In this document: positions 51,278 through 59,371 of the stretch, in pieces
Position numbering within the stretch: position 1 is the first letter of the stretch
Layout: each line of letters starts with the position of its first letter
Assembly: GCF_036345915.1 (NCBI RefSeq)
Contig: NZ_CP107785.1
Location: 2,480,001 to 2,544,000 of the forward strand
Direction: 5' to 3'
Length of the DNA: 64,000 nt
From: Nocardia sp. NBC_00565
GTDB lineage: Bacteria > Actinomycetota > Actinomycetes > Mycobacteriales > Mycobacteriaceae
Translations under genes and position numbers: made by a program
Notes under the pieces: model-generated
Databases searched by the model: none
What the model was told of the DNA's origin: nothing
Seen by the model: only the letters and a program-made list of their open reading frames with translations

Positions 51278-51520
51278 TCACGTGGCGACTCGCGGCTGTC
51301 CGGCCTGTTCGATGAGGTGTTGTACGAGGTTGAGTAGGACTTCTTTGGTGGAGGTGCGGTCGCGGGCGTCGCAGAGTAGGACGGGGATGTGGGGGTCGAG
51401 GTCGAGGGCGTGGCGGACTTCGTCGATGGTGTAGATGGGTGCGTTGTCGAAGCAGTTGACGGCGACGTTGAAGGGTAGTGCGCGGCGTTCGAAGAAGTCG
51501 ACGGCGGCGAAGGAGCGGCA
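51278..51520 (-). pseudogene. C-terminal fragment of a conservon-type (MglA-like) small GTPase
   Basis: The minus strand encodes FAAVDFFERRALPFNVAVNC, FDNAPIYTIDEVRHALDLD and VLLCDARDRTSTKEVLLNLV, the last third of the small GTP-binding proteins found in actinobacterial conservon operons. The N-terminal half with the Walker A loop is absent: upstream of about 51510 the frame is unrelated Arg-rich sequence. The usual partners (histidine kinase, Roadblock and DUF742 proteins) are not here. A truncated leftover. Confidence 0.62.
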
Positions 51521-51649
51521 TGCGCGTGGCTGTAGCCGCGCCGACCACGAGCAGACACAGGCTCGGATGAGCGCGATCGCCAGAATCCGCGTGCGAACCC
51601 CCAGCCGTGCTCTGAACACCGGCACAACGTAATTCGACCCGTAACTGTT

Positions 51650-52336
51650 TCAATCGCGTCTTCCCGGTGAGCGGGAAACCGCCCGCAGCGGCAGATGCGA
51701 CAGACCGCCCCAGCAGAGGGAGACGGTGGTTTCGACGGCCTGTTCTTTCGGTAAGGGACGGTCGGCGTTCAGCCAGTAGCGCGCGGTGAACTGGCTGGCG
51801 CCGACAAGTCCGACCGCCAGGGCCCAGGCGCGCTCCGGGCCCAGGCCGGAGTCTCGGATGAGCAGATCGTGCACGGCGCCGACGCAGGCCGCGTTGGCCT
51901 GCCCTATCCGCCACTGCACGGACGGCTCGGTCGGCACATCCGACTCGAAGATGAGACGGAACCCGTCGGCATCATTGTCGATGAAGTCGAAATAGGCGTG
52001 CACCGCCGCCGACAGTCGCCCGTGATTGTCGGTCGTCAAATGCAAGGCGTCCTGGACAGTGGACACCAGTCTGTCCAGATGCTGTTGCAGCACAGCCAGA
52101 TACAGCTCCAGTTTGCTCGGAAAGTACTGGTACAGACTCGGTTTGCTGAGACCTGATTGCCGCGAGATCTCATCCATACTGGTCCCGTGGTAGCCGCGTG
52201 CCGCGAAAATCTCGCTGGCGCTCACGATTACCTGGTGGCTTCGCGCCGCACGGACCAATCTGGCCGTATGCGCGCGGGCCATCATCCGGTCGGATGTGGG
52301 CCCGTGCTCGGACATGTGGTCAGCGAGATCGGTCAT
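51650..52336 (-). CDS. TetR/AcrR family transcriptional regulator
   Basis: A 228-residue repressor. The helix-turn-helix region is at about residues 32-78 (SASEIFAARGYHGTSMDEIS, then SGLSKPSLYQYFPSKLELYL). The C-terminal domain is helical with FDFIDNDADGFRLIFESDV. The extended 30-residue N-terminus is polar. GGAG is 6 nt before ATG 52336. It stands alone between fragments, so its target is unclear. An early MFS or lipid locus may have been lost from beside it. Confidence 0.88.
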   Translation of the reverse strand: MTDLADHMSEHGPTSDRMMARAHTARLVRAARSHQVIVSASEIFAARGYHGTSMDEISRQSGLSKPSLYQYFPSKLELYLAVLQQHLDRLVSTVQDALHLTTDNHGRLSAAVHAYFDFIDNDADGFRLIFESDVPTEPSVQWRIGQANAACVGAVHDLLIRDSGLGPERAWALAVGLVGASQFTARYWLNADRPLPKEQAVETTVSLCWGGLSHLPLRAVSRSPGRRD

Positions 52337-52633
52337 GTGCAGCTCCTATCGGTGTCCGCGAGTGGCACCGATTATGAGGATACTGTTAATGACCAGCCGC
52401 GCCGTCAGCAGGCGCGCGGCGGCTCGGGTCTCATCGACCGGCGGTGCTCGAAAGTTACTGCACTGAAAATATCTACACGACGCTCGGTTGGCGCAGGCCC
52501 GCCGGCCGATTCGACGCCCGCCCGACCCGGAGTCCATTCGGGCTGCTGATCGTTGTAGATTCTCGCACAAGCGGCCGATGGTTCCGCCCCAACGGACGCG
52601 CACCGGGATGGTGGGTCCGGTGGCGGTTCGGCT
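52337..52633. other. Intergenic region with no gene seen
   Basis: About 297 bp between the TetR start and the aldo/keto reductase fragment. There is AT-rich sequence near 52370-52395 (GATTATGAGGATACTGTTAATG) that may contain the TetR promoter. I saw no coding sequence. Confidence 0.4.
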
Positions 52634-53120
52634 TCATGATTCTCGATGCGGGCGCCGCCGGGACTCCGGCCGCAGCGCCGGGTACTCGATGAAGTGGTCG
52701 ATGCCTGGCATGTCGGTGCCGGGCGGGACGATCTTGTCGATGGCGTCGAGCACATCATTGTCGAGACGGACCTCCGCCGACGCGAGCGCGTCGTCCAGAT
52801 GCCGCATGGTGCGTGGCCCGACCAGGGTCGAGGTGACGGCGGGATGGCTGCCGACGAAAGCGAGGGCCAATGCGGTCAGGGAGATACCGGCCTGGTCGGC
52901 GATGCCGCGCAGAGCCTCTACGGCATCGAAGCGGACTGGGGCGGCGAGTTCGTCCGCGTGGCTGAATCTGCCCTGCATGAACGGACTGTTCGGGTCGAAA
53001 CGCGACCCCGCAGGCGCCTGTTCGCCCCGCCGGTACTTTCCGGTCAGCCAGCCGCCCGCGAGGGGGCTCCATGGAATCATCGCCATCCGGTGTCCACGCC
53101 TGACCCGTCCTTTGTGCTGA
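52634..53120 (-). pseudogene. C-terminal half of an aldo/keto reductase
   Basis: The minus strand reads GHRMAMIPWSPLAGGWLTGK, then an insert-like loop and ISLTALALAFVGSHPAV, LVGPRTMRHLDDALA and IDKIVPPGTD. These are the last five segments of the aldo/keto reductase barrel and its NADPH-binding C-terminus. The first half with the catalytic Asp-Tyr-Lys-His is missing: upstream of about 53120 there is no homology. An ATG at 53086 gives a 150-residue frame, but no activity is expected. Confidence 0.7.
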
Positions 53121-53281
53121 GCTAATCCGGCTTGCCGATATGGAGTTCAAGTTTGCCAGAAGTGAGAACGCTACTCTGCGCCAAGCCATCTCGAAACCGG
53201 GACCGGATTCGGTATACGGACATTTCGATCACCGGTTTTCTAATGCTGGCGGTGACCGTGGCGGGTTCCTAACGTGCAACG

Positions 53282-54079
53282 GTGACCTCGACCATCCTCA
53301 GTCCCGCGGCGATCTCGATACGCGGACTGAGCCTTGCGTTCGGTGCCACGGCGGTGTTGCGCGAGATCGACCTCGATATCGAACCGGGCGAGATCGTCGC
53401 GGTGGTCGGCGCTTCCGGTAGTGGTAAATCGACGTTGCTGCGAGTCATCGCCGGTTTGGAGCAACCGACCAGCGGCGAGGTGCGCGTCGACGGACTCGGC
53501 GTCGCCGGTATTGACCCACGGTGCGCCGTAGTTTTCCAGGAGCCGCGCCTGCTGCCGTGGCGGGACGTGTCCGGCAATGTGGCCTTGGGGTTGCCGGTGG
53601 GGATCACACGGGCGGAAGGTAAAGCGGCGGTGCGGCATTGGCTCGAGGTCGTCGGTCTGCGCGGTTTCGAGAAGCATCGGCCGCGCCAGATATCCGGCGG
53701 TATGGCGCAGCGCGCCGCATTGGCCCGTGCCCTCGTCCGCCGACCTGGCGTACTACTGCTGGACGAGCCGTTCGCCGCACTCGACGCACTGACTCGGCTG
53801 CGCATGCAGAACCTGCTGGAGCAGGTGCAACGCGATGTCGGAACGACGGTCGTGCTCGTCACCCACGACATCGATGAGGCACTGGTGCTCGCCGACCGCG
53901 TCGTCCTGCTCGAGTCTGCCGGGCTCGAACAGCAGGGTTCCACCGTCGGGACAGTGATCGATGTATCGGAGACCCGTCCTCGCGAACGATCCGACCAGCG
54001 ACTGGTCGAACTTCGCGCCATCCTGCTCGACCGGCTCGGGGTGCCCAGCCGCAGCGCCATCAAGGAGCACATTCGATGA
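53282..54079 (+). CDS. ABC transporter ATPase, nitrate/sulfonate/taurine type
   Basis: A 265-residue ATPase of the SsuB/TauB/NrtD class. Walker A is GASGSGKST (about residues 43-51). FQEPRLLPWRDV is the class-specific Q-loop. ISGGMAQRAALARAL is the signature, and VLLLDEPFAALD is Walker B, followed by LVTHDIDEAL. The start GTG 53282 has a poor ribosome site, so transcription may begin close to it. The receptor gene begins with an ATGA overlap. It energises import with the permease at 55047. Confidence 0.9.
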   Translation: MTSTILSPAAISIRGLSLAFGATAVLREIDLDIEPGEIVAVVGASGSGKSTLLRVIAGLEQPTSGEVRVDGLGVAGIDPRCAVVFQEPRLLPWRDVSGNVALGLPVGITRAEGKAAVRHWLEVVGLRGFEKHRPRQISGGMAQRAALARALVRRPGVLLLDEPFAALDALTRLRMQNLLEQVQRDVGTTVVLVTHDIDEALVLADRVVLLESAGLEQQGSTVGTVIDVSETRPRERSDQRLVELRAILLDRLGVPSRSAIKEHIR

Positions 54080-55050
54080 AATTCCGCACCGCGCTGACCG
54101 CCATGGTCGTCGTGCTGGCCGCCGCCGTATCAGGGTGCGTAGCGGGCGAGGGGTCCGGCGGGTCGGGCGCCCGCGAGATCCATTTGGACTACGCCTATTA
54201 CAACCCGTTGAGCCTTGTCGTCCGCGATCAACGGCTGCTGGAGAACAAGGGAATTACGACGACCTGGGTGCAGTCGGCGGGCAGTAACAAGGCCAATGAG
54301 AACCTGCGCGCGAAAGCGATCGACCTCGGATCGACCGCCGGTTCCGCGGCCCTGCTCGCGCGCGCCAACGGCACTCCGATCAAGGCTGTCGGCATCTACA
54401 GCAAGCCCGAGTGGGTCGCGCTGGTGGTGCCGGGAAATTCCGCGATCAGCGATCCGACTCAGTTGCGGGGCAAGAAGATTGCCGCGACGAAGGGCACCGA
54501 CGCCTACTTCTTCCTGCTGCAGGCACTCGCCGCCGCGGGGCTGTCCGGCAAGGACGTGGAGGTTGTCAATCTGCAGCATGCCGACGGGAAGACGGCGCTG
54601 GAACGCGGCGATGTGGATGCGTGGGCCGGTCTGGACCCGTACCTCGCGCAGGCGCGTCAAGAGGACGGGGCCCGCCTGCTGTACCGGAACCCGGATTTCT
54701 TGACCTACGGCGTGCTCAATGCCCGCGAAGACTTCATTGCCGACCATCCGGATCTGGTGCAGGCCGTCCTCGACGCTTACGCGCAGGCCAGGACCTGGGC
54801 TGGGCAGCATCCCGAGGAACTCGCCGCCCTGCTGGCCAGGGAGGCGAAGATTTCCACGGCCGTTGCCGCCGAAGAGCTCGAGCGGACCGTATTGACGGTT
54901 GATCCGGTACCTGGCGAAGCCCAGCGGGCCGTGCTCGATCGGGTCGTGCCCATTATCGCGGCCGACGGCAGCGTGCGTTCGGAGAGTGCCGCGCGGACCG
55001 CACTCGATTCCCTGATCGAACCGAAGTTCGCCGCGCAGGGCGCACGATGA
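54076..55050 (+). CDS. ABC transporter substrate-binding lipoprotein, aliphatic sulfonate type
   Basis: A 324-residue receptor anchored on the outer face of the membrane. The lipobox is VSGC with Cys21. The mature chain matches the SsuA/NrtT-like type II binding fold (DYAYYNPLSLVVRDQRLLEN start, then LRGKKIAATKGTDAYFFLLQ near 135 and DVDAWAGLDPYLAQAR near 180). It binds a small anion or related ligand such as a sulfonate. It overlaps the ATPase and permease genes by 4 bp each. Confidence 0.9.
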   Translation: MKFRTALTAMVVVLAAAVSGCVAGEGSGGSGAREIHLDYAYYNPLSLVVRDQRLLENKGITTTWVQSAGSNKANENLRAKAIDLGSTAGSAALLARANGTPIKAVGIYSKPEWVALVVPGNSAISDPTQLRGKKIAATKGTDAYFFLLQALAAAGLSGKDVEVVNLQHADGKTALERGDVDAWAGLDPYLAQARQEDGARLLYRNPDFLTYGVLNAREDFIADHPDLVQAVLDAYAQARTWAGQHPEELAALLAREAKISTAVAAEELERTVLTVDPVPGEAQRAVLDRVVPIIAADGSVRSESAARTALDSLIEPKFAAQGAR

Positions 55051-55856
55051 CCGCTGGTCCGCAGCAGGACATCACGAGCCGCGATCCGGCCCGCTCGATT
55101 CCGAATCCCGGGTGGAAGCGGGCGGCGCTCGGTCTGGCATTGCCGCTGGTGCTGCTCGGATTGTGGCAGTTCGTCACCTCGACCGGGATGTACTCCCCGA
55201 GTCAGCTCCCACCGCCCGCGGATGTCGCCGCCGCGGTCGGTGAGCTGACCGGGCGCGGGGAACTCTGGAGTCATCTGGCGATCAGCGTGCAGCGCGAGAT
55301 CATCGGATACGTGGTCGGCGCCACCGTCGCACTCGGGCTCGGTGCATTGGTCGGCATCTCCGGCACGGTCCGCAATGTTTTGGCTCCGACGGTCGAGGCC
55401 TTTCGTACGGTGCCGTCGTTGGCGTGGGTGCCGCTACTGCTGCTGTGGCTCGGGATCGGCGAGCAACCGAAGATCGTGCTCGTCGCGATCGGTGCGTTCT
55501 TCCCGGTCTATACGACGACGGCTTCGGCGCTGTCCCACGTCGATCCGCATTTGATCGAGGTCGGCCGGGCCTACGGATTGCGTGGCCCGGCGCTGCTCGT
55601 CCGGATCATGTTTCCGGCGTCCGCGCCGGCCGTGCTGAACGGGTTACGCCTCGGCTTGGTCAACGGCTGGCTGTTTCTGGTTGCGGCCGAACTCATCGCG
55701 TCGTCGAAGGGGCTCGGGTTCCTGCTCATCGATAGTCAGAACACCGGGCGCACCGATGTGATGCTGCTGGCGATCGTGCTGCTGGCAATGCTCGGTAAGG
55801 CCAGTGACTTCTTCTTCGGTGTGGTGGAACGCAAGGTCGTTGCGCGACGAGCTTGA
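55047..55856 (+). CDS. ABC transporter permease, nitrate/sulfonate/taurine type
   Basis: A 269-residue membrane permease of the SsuC family, about six helices (first LALPLVLLGLWQFVT near 30). The cytoplasmic coupling loop EVGRAYGLRGPALLVRIMFP near 175 carries the EAA-type motif that contacts the ATPase. FRTVPSLAWVPLLLLWLGIG near 118 is characteristic. It completes a three-gene importer with ATGA overlaps. The convergent hydrolase ends 9 bp downstream with only a weak TTGAAC/GTTCAA inverted repeat between. Confidence 0.9.
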   Translation: MTAGPQQDITSRDPARSIPNPGWKRAALGLALPLVLLGLWQFVTSTGMYSPSQLPPPADVAAAVGELTGRGELWSHLAISVQREIIGYVVGATVALGLGALVGISGTVRNVLAPTVEAFRTVPSLAWVPLLLLWLGIGEQPKIVLVAIGAFFPVYTTTASALSHVDPHLIEVGRAYGLRGPALLVRIMFPASAPAVLNGLRLGLVNGWLFLVAAELIASSKGLGFLLIDSQNTGRTDVMLLAIVLLAMLGKASDFFFGVVERKVVARRA

Positions 55857-55865
55857 ACCGGTAGT

Positions 55866-56585
55866 TCAACTGGTCGCGATCTCCAATAACGCGTCGGCCA
55901 CCGCTTGCGGCTCGGTGATCATCAGATCGTGTCCGGTGTCGATGGCCCACAGGCGTCCGGCTGCCCGGGCGTCCTCGATCAGGGCCGGGTCACGCGTGGT
56001 CAGCGTCGAGGTGCAGACGATGTGGTACTGCGGCAGTGCCGACAGGGCGTCCTCGTTGCGCAGATCGAGCTTGTCCTCGAAGCACCGCCACGGGTGGCTG
56101 GTCAGCCGCGCCTGCATCCATGTCAGGTCCGTGGCATCGGTGACCCCGTAGAAAAGGCCCGCGTCCTCGGTCGGGAGCAGGACCAGTTCGACCCCATCGA
56201 CGATCTCACCGAGCGGCCGGGTCGCCTCGATGATCGGACCCGCGACATCGACCAGGGACTGGCCGTTGACCGGATTGGCGGCGTCCAGATACACCAGGCG
56301 GCCGACCCGGTCGATGGCCAGGTCCGCGGCACCCGTGATGACCATGCCCCCGTAGCTGTGCCCGACCAGGATCACATCCCGCAGGTCCTCGTAATGCAGC
56401 AGCGACGCCACATCCTGAAGGTGGGTGTCCAAACCGATATCCGCGAGGCGGAGGTGCGCGCGCTCGGCCAGCCCCGACAGGGTCGGGGCGTACACCTCGT
56501 GGCCCGCCGCGCGCAGCAACCGGGTTACCGGCCGATAGCACCACCCGCCGTGCCCACCGCCGTGTACCAGAACAAACGTAGCCAT
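55866..56585 (-). CDS. Alpha/beta hydrolase
   Basis: A 239-residue hydrolase of the alpha/beta fold similar to plant esterase/hydroxynitrile-lyase-type small hydrolases. The oxyanion segment is LVHGGGHGGWCY (about residues 6-17). The nucleophile is the serine in GHSYGGMV (about residue 75). The late histidine lies in DTGHDLMITEP. It hydrolyses an ester, lactone or similar bond in the cytoplasm. It is divergent from a TetR gene with an operator palindrome in the 85-bp gap, so it is probably that regulator's target. Confidence 0.88.
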   Translation of the reverse strand: MATFVLVHGGGHGGWCYRPVTRLLRAAGHEVYAPTLSGLAERAHLRLADIGLDTHLQDVASLLHYEDLRDVILVGHSYGGMVITGAADLAIDRVGRLVYLDAANPVNGQSLVDVAGPIIEATRPLGEIVDGVELVLLPTEDAGLFYGVTDATDLTWMQARLTSHPWRCFEDKLDLRNEDALSALPQYHIVCTSTLTTRDPALIEDARAAGRLWAIDTGHDLMITEPQAVADALLEIATS

Positions 56586-56638
56586 CTCACTCCCGAAACT
56601 GCTGCTCTCAAACAGAGAGAGTTATGTATCGAGTAACC

Positions 56639-56655
56639 TGATTACTCAGTAATCA
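56639..56655. promoter_or_regulatory. Palindrome TGATTACTCAGTAATCA, candidate TetR operator
   Basis: A 17-bp inverted repeat symmetrical except for its central base. Further half-sites flank it (GAGTAACCTGATTACT before, CAGATTACTC after). It lies between the hydrolase start and the TetR start, an ideal position for control of both. Confidence 0.65.
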
Positions 56656-56670
56656 GATTACTCTAGGAGT

Positions 56671-57324
56671 GTGGGCGCAGGGCAGGAATCGGAGACTGCA
56701 CAGCGAATCCTCGCCGTGGTGCTGGAATCGCTGGAGCGCGGCGGATACGACGGCTTGTATCTGCAGGAAGTGGCGCGCGACGCCCGGGTATCGCTCGCCA
56801 CGGTGTACAAGCTGTTCGGCACCAGGGACGAACTGATCGTCGCCGCGATCGAACAGTGGATGGCAGGGGCCGGCTACGCCGACCTCGCCGCTCCGACACC
56901 AGCGGAGACGCTGTCGGAGGGGCTGATACGGCTGTTCCGCTGTGTATTCGAACCGTGGGAACGCAATCCGCGGATGCTCGAGGTTTACCATCGCGCCCGC
57001 TCCGGGCCGGGCGGGCAACGGCTCGAAGCCCAGGGCTTCGCCGCGCTTCTCCCCGCCGCGGGCGCTGTCCTGGCCGGTGCCGATCCCGGCTACGCCGACG
57101 ATCTCGGCCGCATACTGACCAATCTCAGTTACGGGCTCATCGGCCGCTACGTCGACGGCGCACTCGACATCACCGAGATCCTGCCCACCCTCGAGCTGGC
57201 CGTCCACCGGCTGACCGCCAACAACGAATCCGATGCCACGGCGACCCATCTCCGCCGCATCGAGCTCGATGCCACCGCCCAGACAGATACTCCTCGGGCG
57301 GCGCCACCGGCCACTATCCGGTGA
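56671..57324 (+). CDS. TetR/AcrR family transcriptional regulator
   Basis: A 217-residue repressor. The helix-turn-helix is at about residues 22-58 (GGYDGLYLQEVARDARVSLA, then TVYKLFGTRDELIVAA). The C-terminal ligand domain is helical with GYADDLGRILTNLSYGLIGR. GTG 56671 lies one base after AGGAG, too close for normal use, so translation may be leaderless or start at a later GTG near 56716. The latter would shorten the first helix and is less likely. It probably represses itself and the divergent hydrolase through the palindrome. Confidence 0.85.
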   Translation: MGAGQESETAQRILAVVLESLERGGYDGLYLQEVARDARVSLATVYKLFGTRDELIVAAIEQWMAGAGYADLAAPTPAETLSEGLIRLFRCVFEPWERNPRMLEVYHRARSGPGGQRLEAQGFAALLPAAGAVLAGADPGYADDLGRILTNLSYGLIGRYVDGALDITEILPTLELAVHRLTANNESDATATHLRRIELDATAQTDTPRAAPPATIR

Positions 57325-57686
57325 GCTCGTCGAGCTCGTCGACGCGGTTCACCTGCTGATCGGCTCGTTCGGAATCGTTGCCGCGTTGACTCTCTGGCGC
57401 AGCTGCTCGTTGCGATGTACTTCGCCAGTCATGACAGCCAGTGTGGCACCGAATGCAAGAAAGCAGGGGAGGAAAGTTTTATCCCTGGATCCTGTTCTCC
57501 TACGAAGAAATTCTCTCTTTTGCGAGTCGGTGTGAGTGTGGAAGTCGACGACGGAGGGGAGGGCACGTCAATTTGCGACACAACATTCGGTGCGGTGCTT
57601 GAAAGGAATTCCGCATGTGCAAAGTCGTTTTCGTGGCCGGCGCCGGCCGCGGCGTCGTGAGCACGCGGGGTCGACCGAGTGGCGAC
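57325..57686. other. Intergenic region, no convincing gene
   Basis: This 362-bp stretch between two TetR genes has a small frame from ATG 57615 (start MCKVVFVAGAGRGVV) with an AAGGAA site. It looks like the first residues of a nucleotide-binding protein and then runs antisense into the TetR gene. It may be a truncated 5' end. The 57425-57600 part has lower GC than its surroundings. Confidence 0.35.
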
Positions 57687-58289
57687 CTACGCCGATGGGC
57701 GATCATCCGGTGTTCCCTCGAAGCGCCGGATCTGCTTCTCGACGAAGTCGAACGTTTCCGCGTGGCCGCCGGTCACCCCGAGCGACTCTTCGAGCACCAG
57801 AAATCGCGACATGCTCGCCATCGCGACCGCGACGACGGGGCCCGGCCACATCTCGGTATCGATATCGTAGCGCCGCAACAACGTTCGCAGCGCCGCGATC
57901 TCGGCGTCGCGGAATCGGGTGGAGTATTCGGCGATCGCGGCGCGAATTGTCTTGCGATGGTTGGCCAACGCGGCGAATTCCATGGTGAGCGCCACTGCGG
58001 CCGCTTCGGTGTTGAACTCCCATAACGCCCGCAGTGGATTTGGCCCCGCCAGCGCCTCGGCCTGCCGTTGCAGTCCCGCCTCGGCGCGGCGCTGGAAGAC
58101 CGCGAGCAGCAACTCGTCCATGGTGCGGAAGTAGTAGTGGACGAGCTGGTACTTGAGCCCGGCTTTGCGGGCCACGCTGCGCGAGGTCACGGCCGCGTAT
58201 CCCTCGTCGAGCATCAGTTGCTCCGCGGCGTCCATCAGCACGATGCGGTTCTTGGCGTCGGGCGCGCCGATCCTTCGCGGTGATGCCAT
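57687..58289 (-). CDS. TetR/AcrR family transcriptional regulator
   Basis: A 200-residue regulator with a helix-turn-helix at about residues 18-62 (MDAAEQLMLDEGYAAVTSRS, then KAGLKYQLVHYYFRTMDELL). The ligand domain contains YDIDTEMWPGPVVAVAMASM. It begins 18 bp after the stop of the other TetR gene on the same strand, so both are likely co-transcribed from the promoter near 58910. Two regulators in a row suggest a lost or distant target. Confidence 0.87.
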   Translation of the reverse strand: MASPRRIGAPDAKNRIVLMDAAEQLMLDEGYAAVTSRSVARKAGLKYQLVHYYFRTMDELLLAVFQRRAEAGLQRQAEALAGPNPLRALWEFNTEAAAVALTMEFAALANHRKTIRAAIAEYSTRFRDAEIAALRTLLRRYDIDTEMWPGPVVAVAMASMSRFLVLEESLGVTGGHAETFDFVEKQIRRFEGTPDDRPSA

Positions 58290-58307
58290 GTGGTCGCTGT
58301 CTTTCTG

Positions 58308-58901
58308 TCAGTCGGGCAGCTGGAACAGGCGTCGTGCCAGCGGCATGAGGTGCCGGCGCAACGCCTCGTCGTCGAGGTCGACGACGAACGGGTGCAGCGT
58401 GGCGCCGCCGATGGCCGCCCACGACATCGCCGCAGGTACCCGCGCGTCGGCATCGGCATCCGCGCCGGCCAGCACCGAGAAGAGGTGGTCCATGAGCCGT
58501 TGGAACGGTTCGTGGTCGGCCAGGAACCGGATCATCACCGGATCGGTCTGCAACGCGCCGACCCAGTGACGTCGCTCGACGGCGAGGTCGACCATCTGGG
58601 TGAGCAGTGCTTCTCGCGCCGCCGACGGGGATTCCCCGCCTGCGGCCTCGGCGGCGTCGGCCGCGGCGGCGAGCCGCGCGAGTTCGATGCGGGCGACGGC
58701 GAGAACGATATCGTCCTTCGACTTGAACTGGTGGTAGACGGCCGCTTTGGTGACGCCGATGGCATTCGCGATCATCTGCAACGACGTCCCGCTGACACCG
58801 TGCCGGGCGAACAATCCGACCGCGGCGGCAATCGTCCGGGTCTGCGCGGCTGAATATCCGGCCGGGACGGGGGTGGTCGGCACACCGGATGCGGAACTCA
58901 C
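58308..58901 (-). CDS. TetR/AcrR family transcriptional regulator
   Basis: A 197-residue repressor. The helix-turn-helix lies at about residues 22-66 (IAAAVGLFARHGVSGTSLQM, then IGVTKAAVYHQFKSKDDIVL). GTG 58901 is the start; the nearby ATG 58906 runs into a stop at once. Immediately upstream are three copies of a TAGCCGATCGGCTA-like palindrome. Its divergent neighbour is a decayed cytochrome-oxidase-like pair, so its former target may be gone, while autoregulation and the second TetR gene remain. Confidence 0.88.
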   Translation of the reverse strand: MSSASGVPTTPVPAGYSAAQTRTIAAAVGLFARHGVSGTSLQMIANAIGVTKAAVYHQFKSKDDIVLAVARIELARLAAAADAAEAAGGESPSAAREALLTQMVDLAVERRHWVGALQTDPVMIRFLADHEPFQRLMDHLFSVLAGADADADARVPAAMSWAAIGGATLHPFVVDLDDEALRRHLMPLARRLFQLPD

Positions 58902-58911
58902 GACATGAGGG

Positions 58912-58924
58912 TAGCCGATCGGCT
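58912..58924. promoter_or_regulatory. TetR operator copy 1 (TAGCCGATCGGCT)
   Basis: The first of three related palindromes in the divergent region, only 11 bp from GTG 58901. It lacks the last A of the full 14-bp form. Confidence 0.6.
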
Positions 58925-58945
58925 CTGTTCCTCTTATTAGCAGGC

Positions 58946-58959
58946 TAGCCGATCAGCTA
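58946..58959. promoter_or_regulatory. TetR operator copy 2 (TAGCCGATCAGCTA)
   Basis: The second copy, with one symmetric position changed (CAG for CGG). It sits within a longer GGCTAGC...GCTAGCC inverted repeat. Confidence 0.6.
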
Positions 58960-58970
58960 GCCTGGCCCGG

Positions 58971-59090
58971 ATAGCCGATCGGCTAGTACGCGGGGACCGT
59001 GCCGAGCGCGCGCTGCAGTTCACCTATGCCTGGCACATGGTGGATCTGCTCTGGATCGCCATTTTCGCGCTGGTCTATGTGATGAGGTGA
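58971..59090 (+). pseudogene. C-terminal stub of a cytochrome c oxidase subunit III-like gene
   Basis: The frame ending at TGA 59088 encodes FTYAWHMVDLLWIAIFALVY and VMR, the last helix of heme-copper oxidase subunit III/NorE-like proteins (usual form HFVDVVWIxIF). No start codon exists in frame; the roughly 160 upstream residues are missing. The stub begins right after the TetR operators. Confidence 0.55.
58972..58985. promoter_or_regulatory. TetR operator copy 3 (TAGCCGATCGGCTA)
   Basis: A perfect 14-bp palindrome, and the strongest copy. It directly adjoins the truncated oxidase-like reading frame, marking where the 5' end of that gene was deleted. Confidence 0.68.
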
Positions 59091-59093
59091 GTG

Positions 59094-59365
59094 ATGAACC
59101 GGACTGCCGCTCGGATCACCAACGTCGGAATCCTGTTGTGCGCGATCACGATACTGTCGTGGTGGCTCGGCACCGAGGGCACCGGCGCTGGTATCGAGCC
59201 CGCTACCGTGATCACGATCGCGGTCGTGGCGATGGGCTTGCTCGAGGCGCGCTTCATCATTCGGCATTTCATGGAGGTGCGCACCGGCCCGGCGTGGCTA
59301 CGCACGGCACCGATATGTGGCTGATCTCGCTGTGGGGGAGCGTGTTGGCGATCTACCTCGTCTAG
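59094..59365 (+). pseudogene. Frameshifted cytochrome c oxidase subunit IV-like membrane protein
   Basis: ATG 59094 starts a small membrane protein (ITNVGILLCAITILSWWLGT, then VVAMGLLEARFIIRHFMEVR) like the subunit IV/NorF-type partner of the upstream stub. Near 59300 the frame reads LRTAPICG and stops, while the shifted frame continues HGTDMWLISLWGSVLAIYLV, the expected third helix. One base appears to be missing. A truncated 76-residue product could still be made. AGGTGA precedes the ATG. Confidence 0.62.
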
Positions 59366-59371
59366 GGCCGT

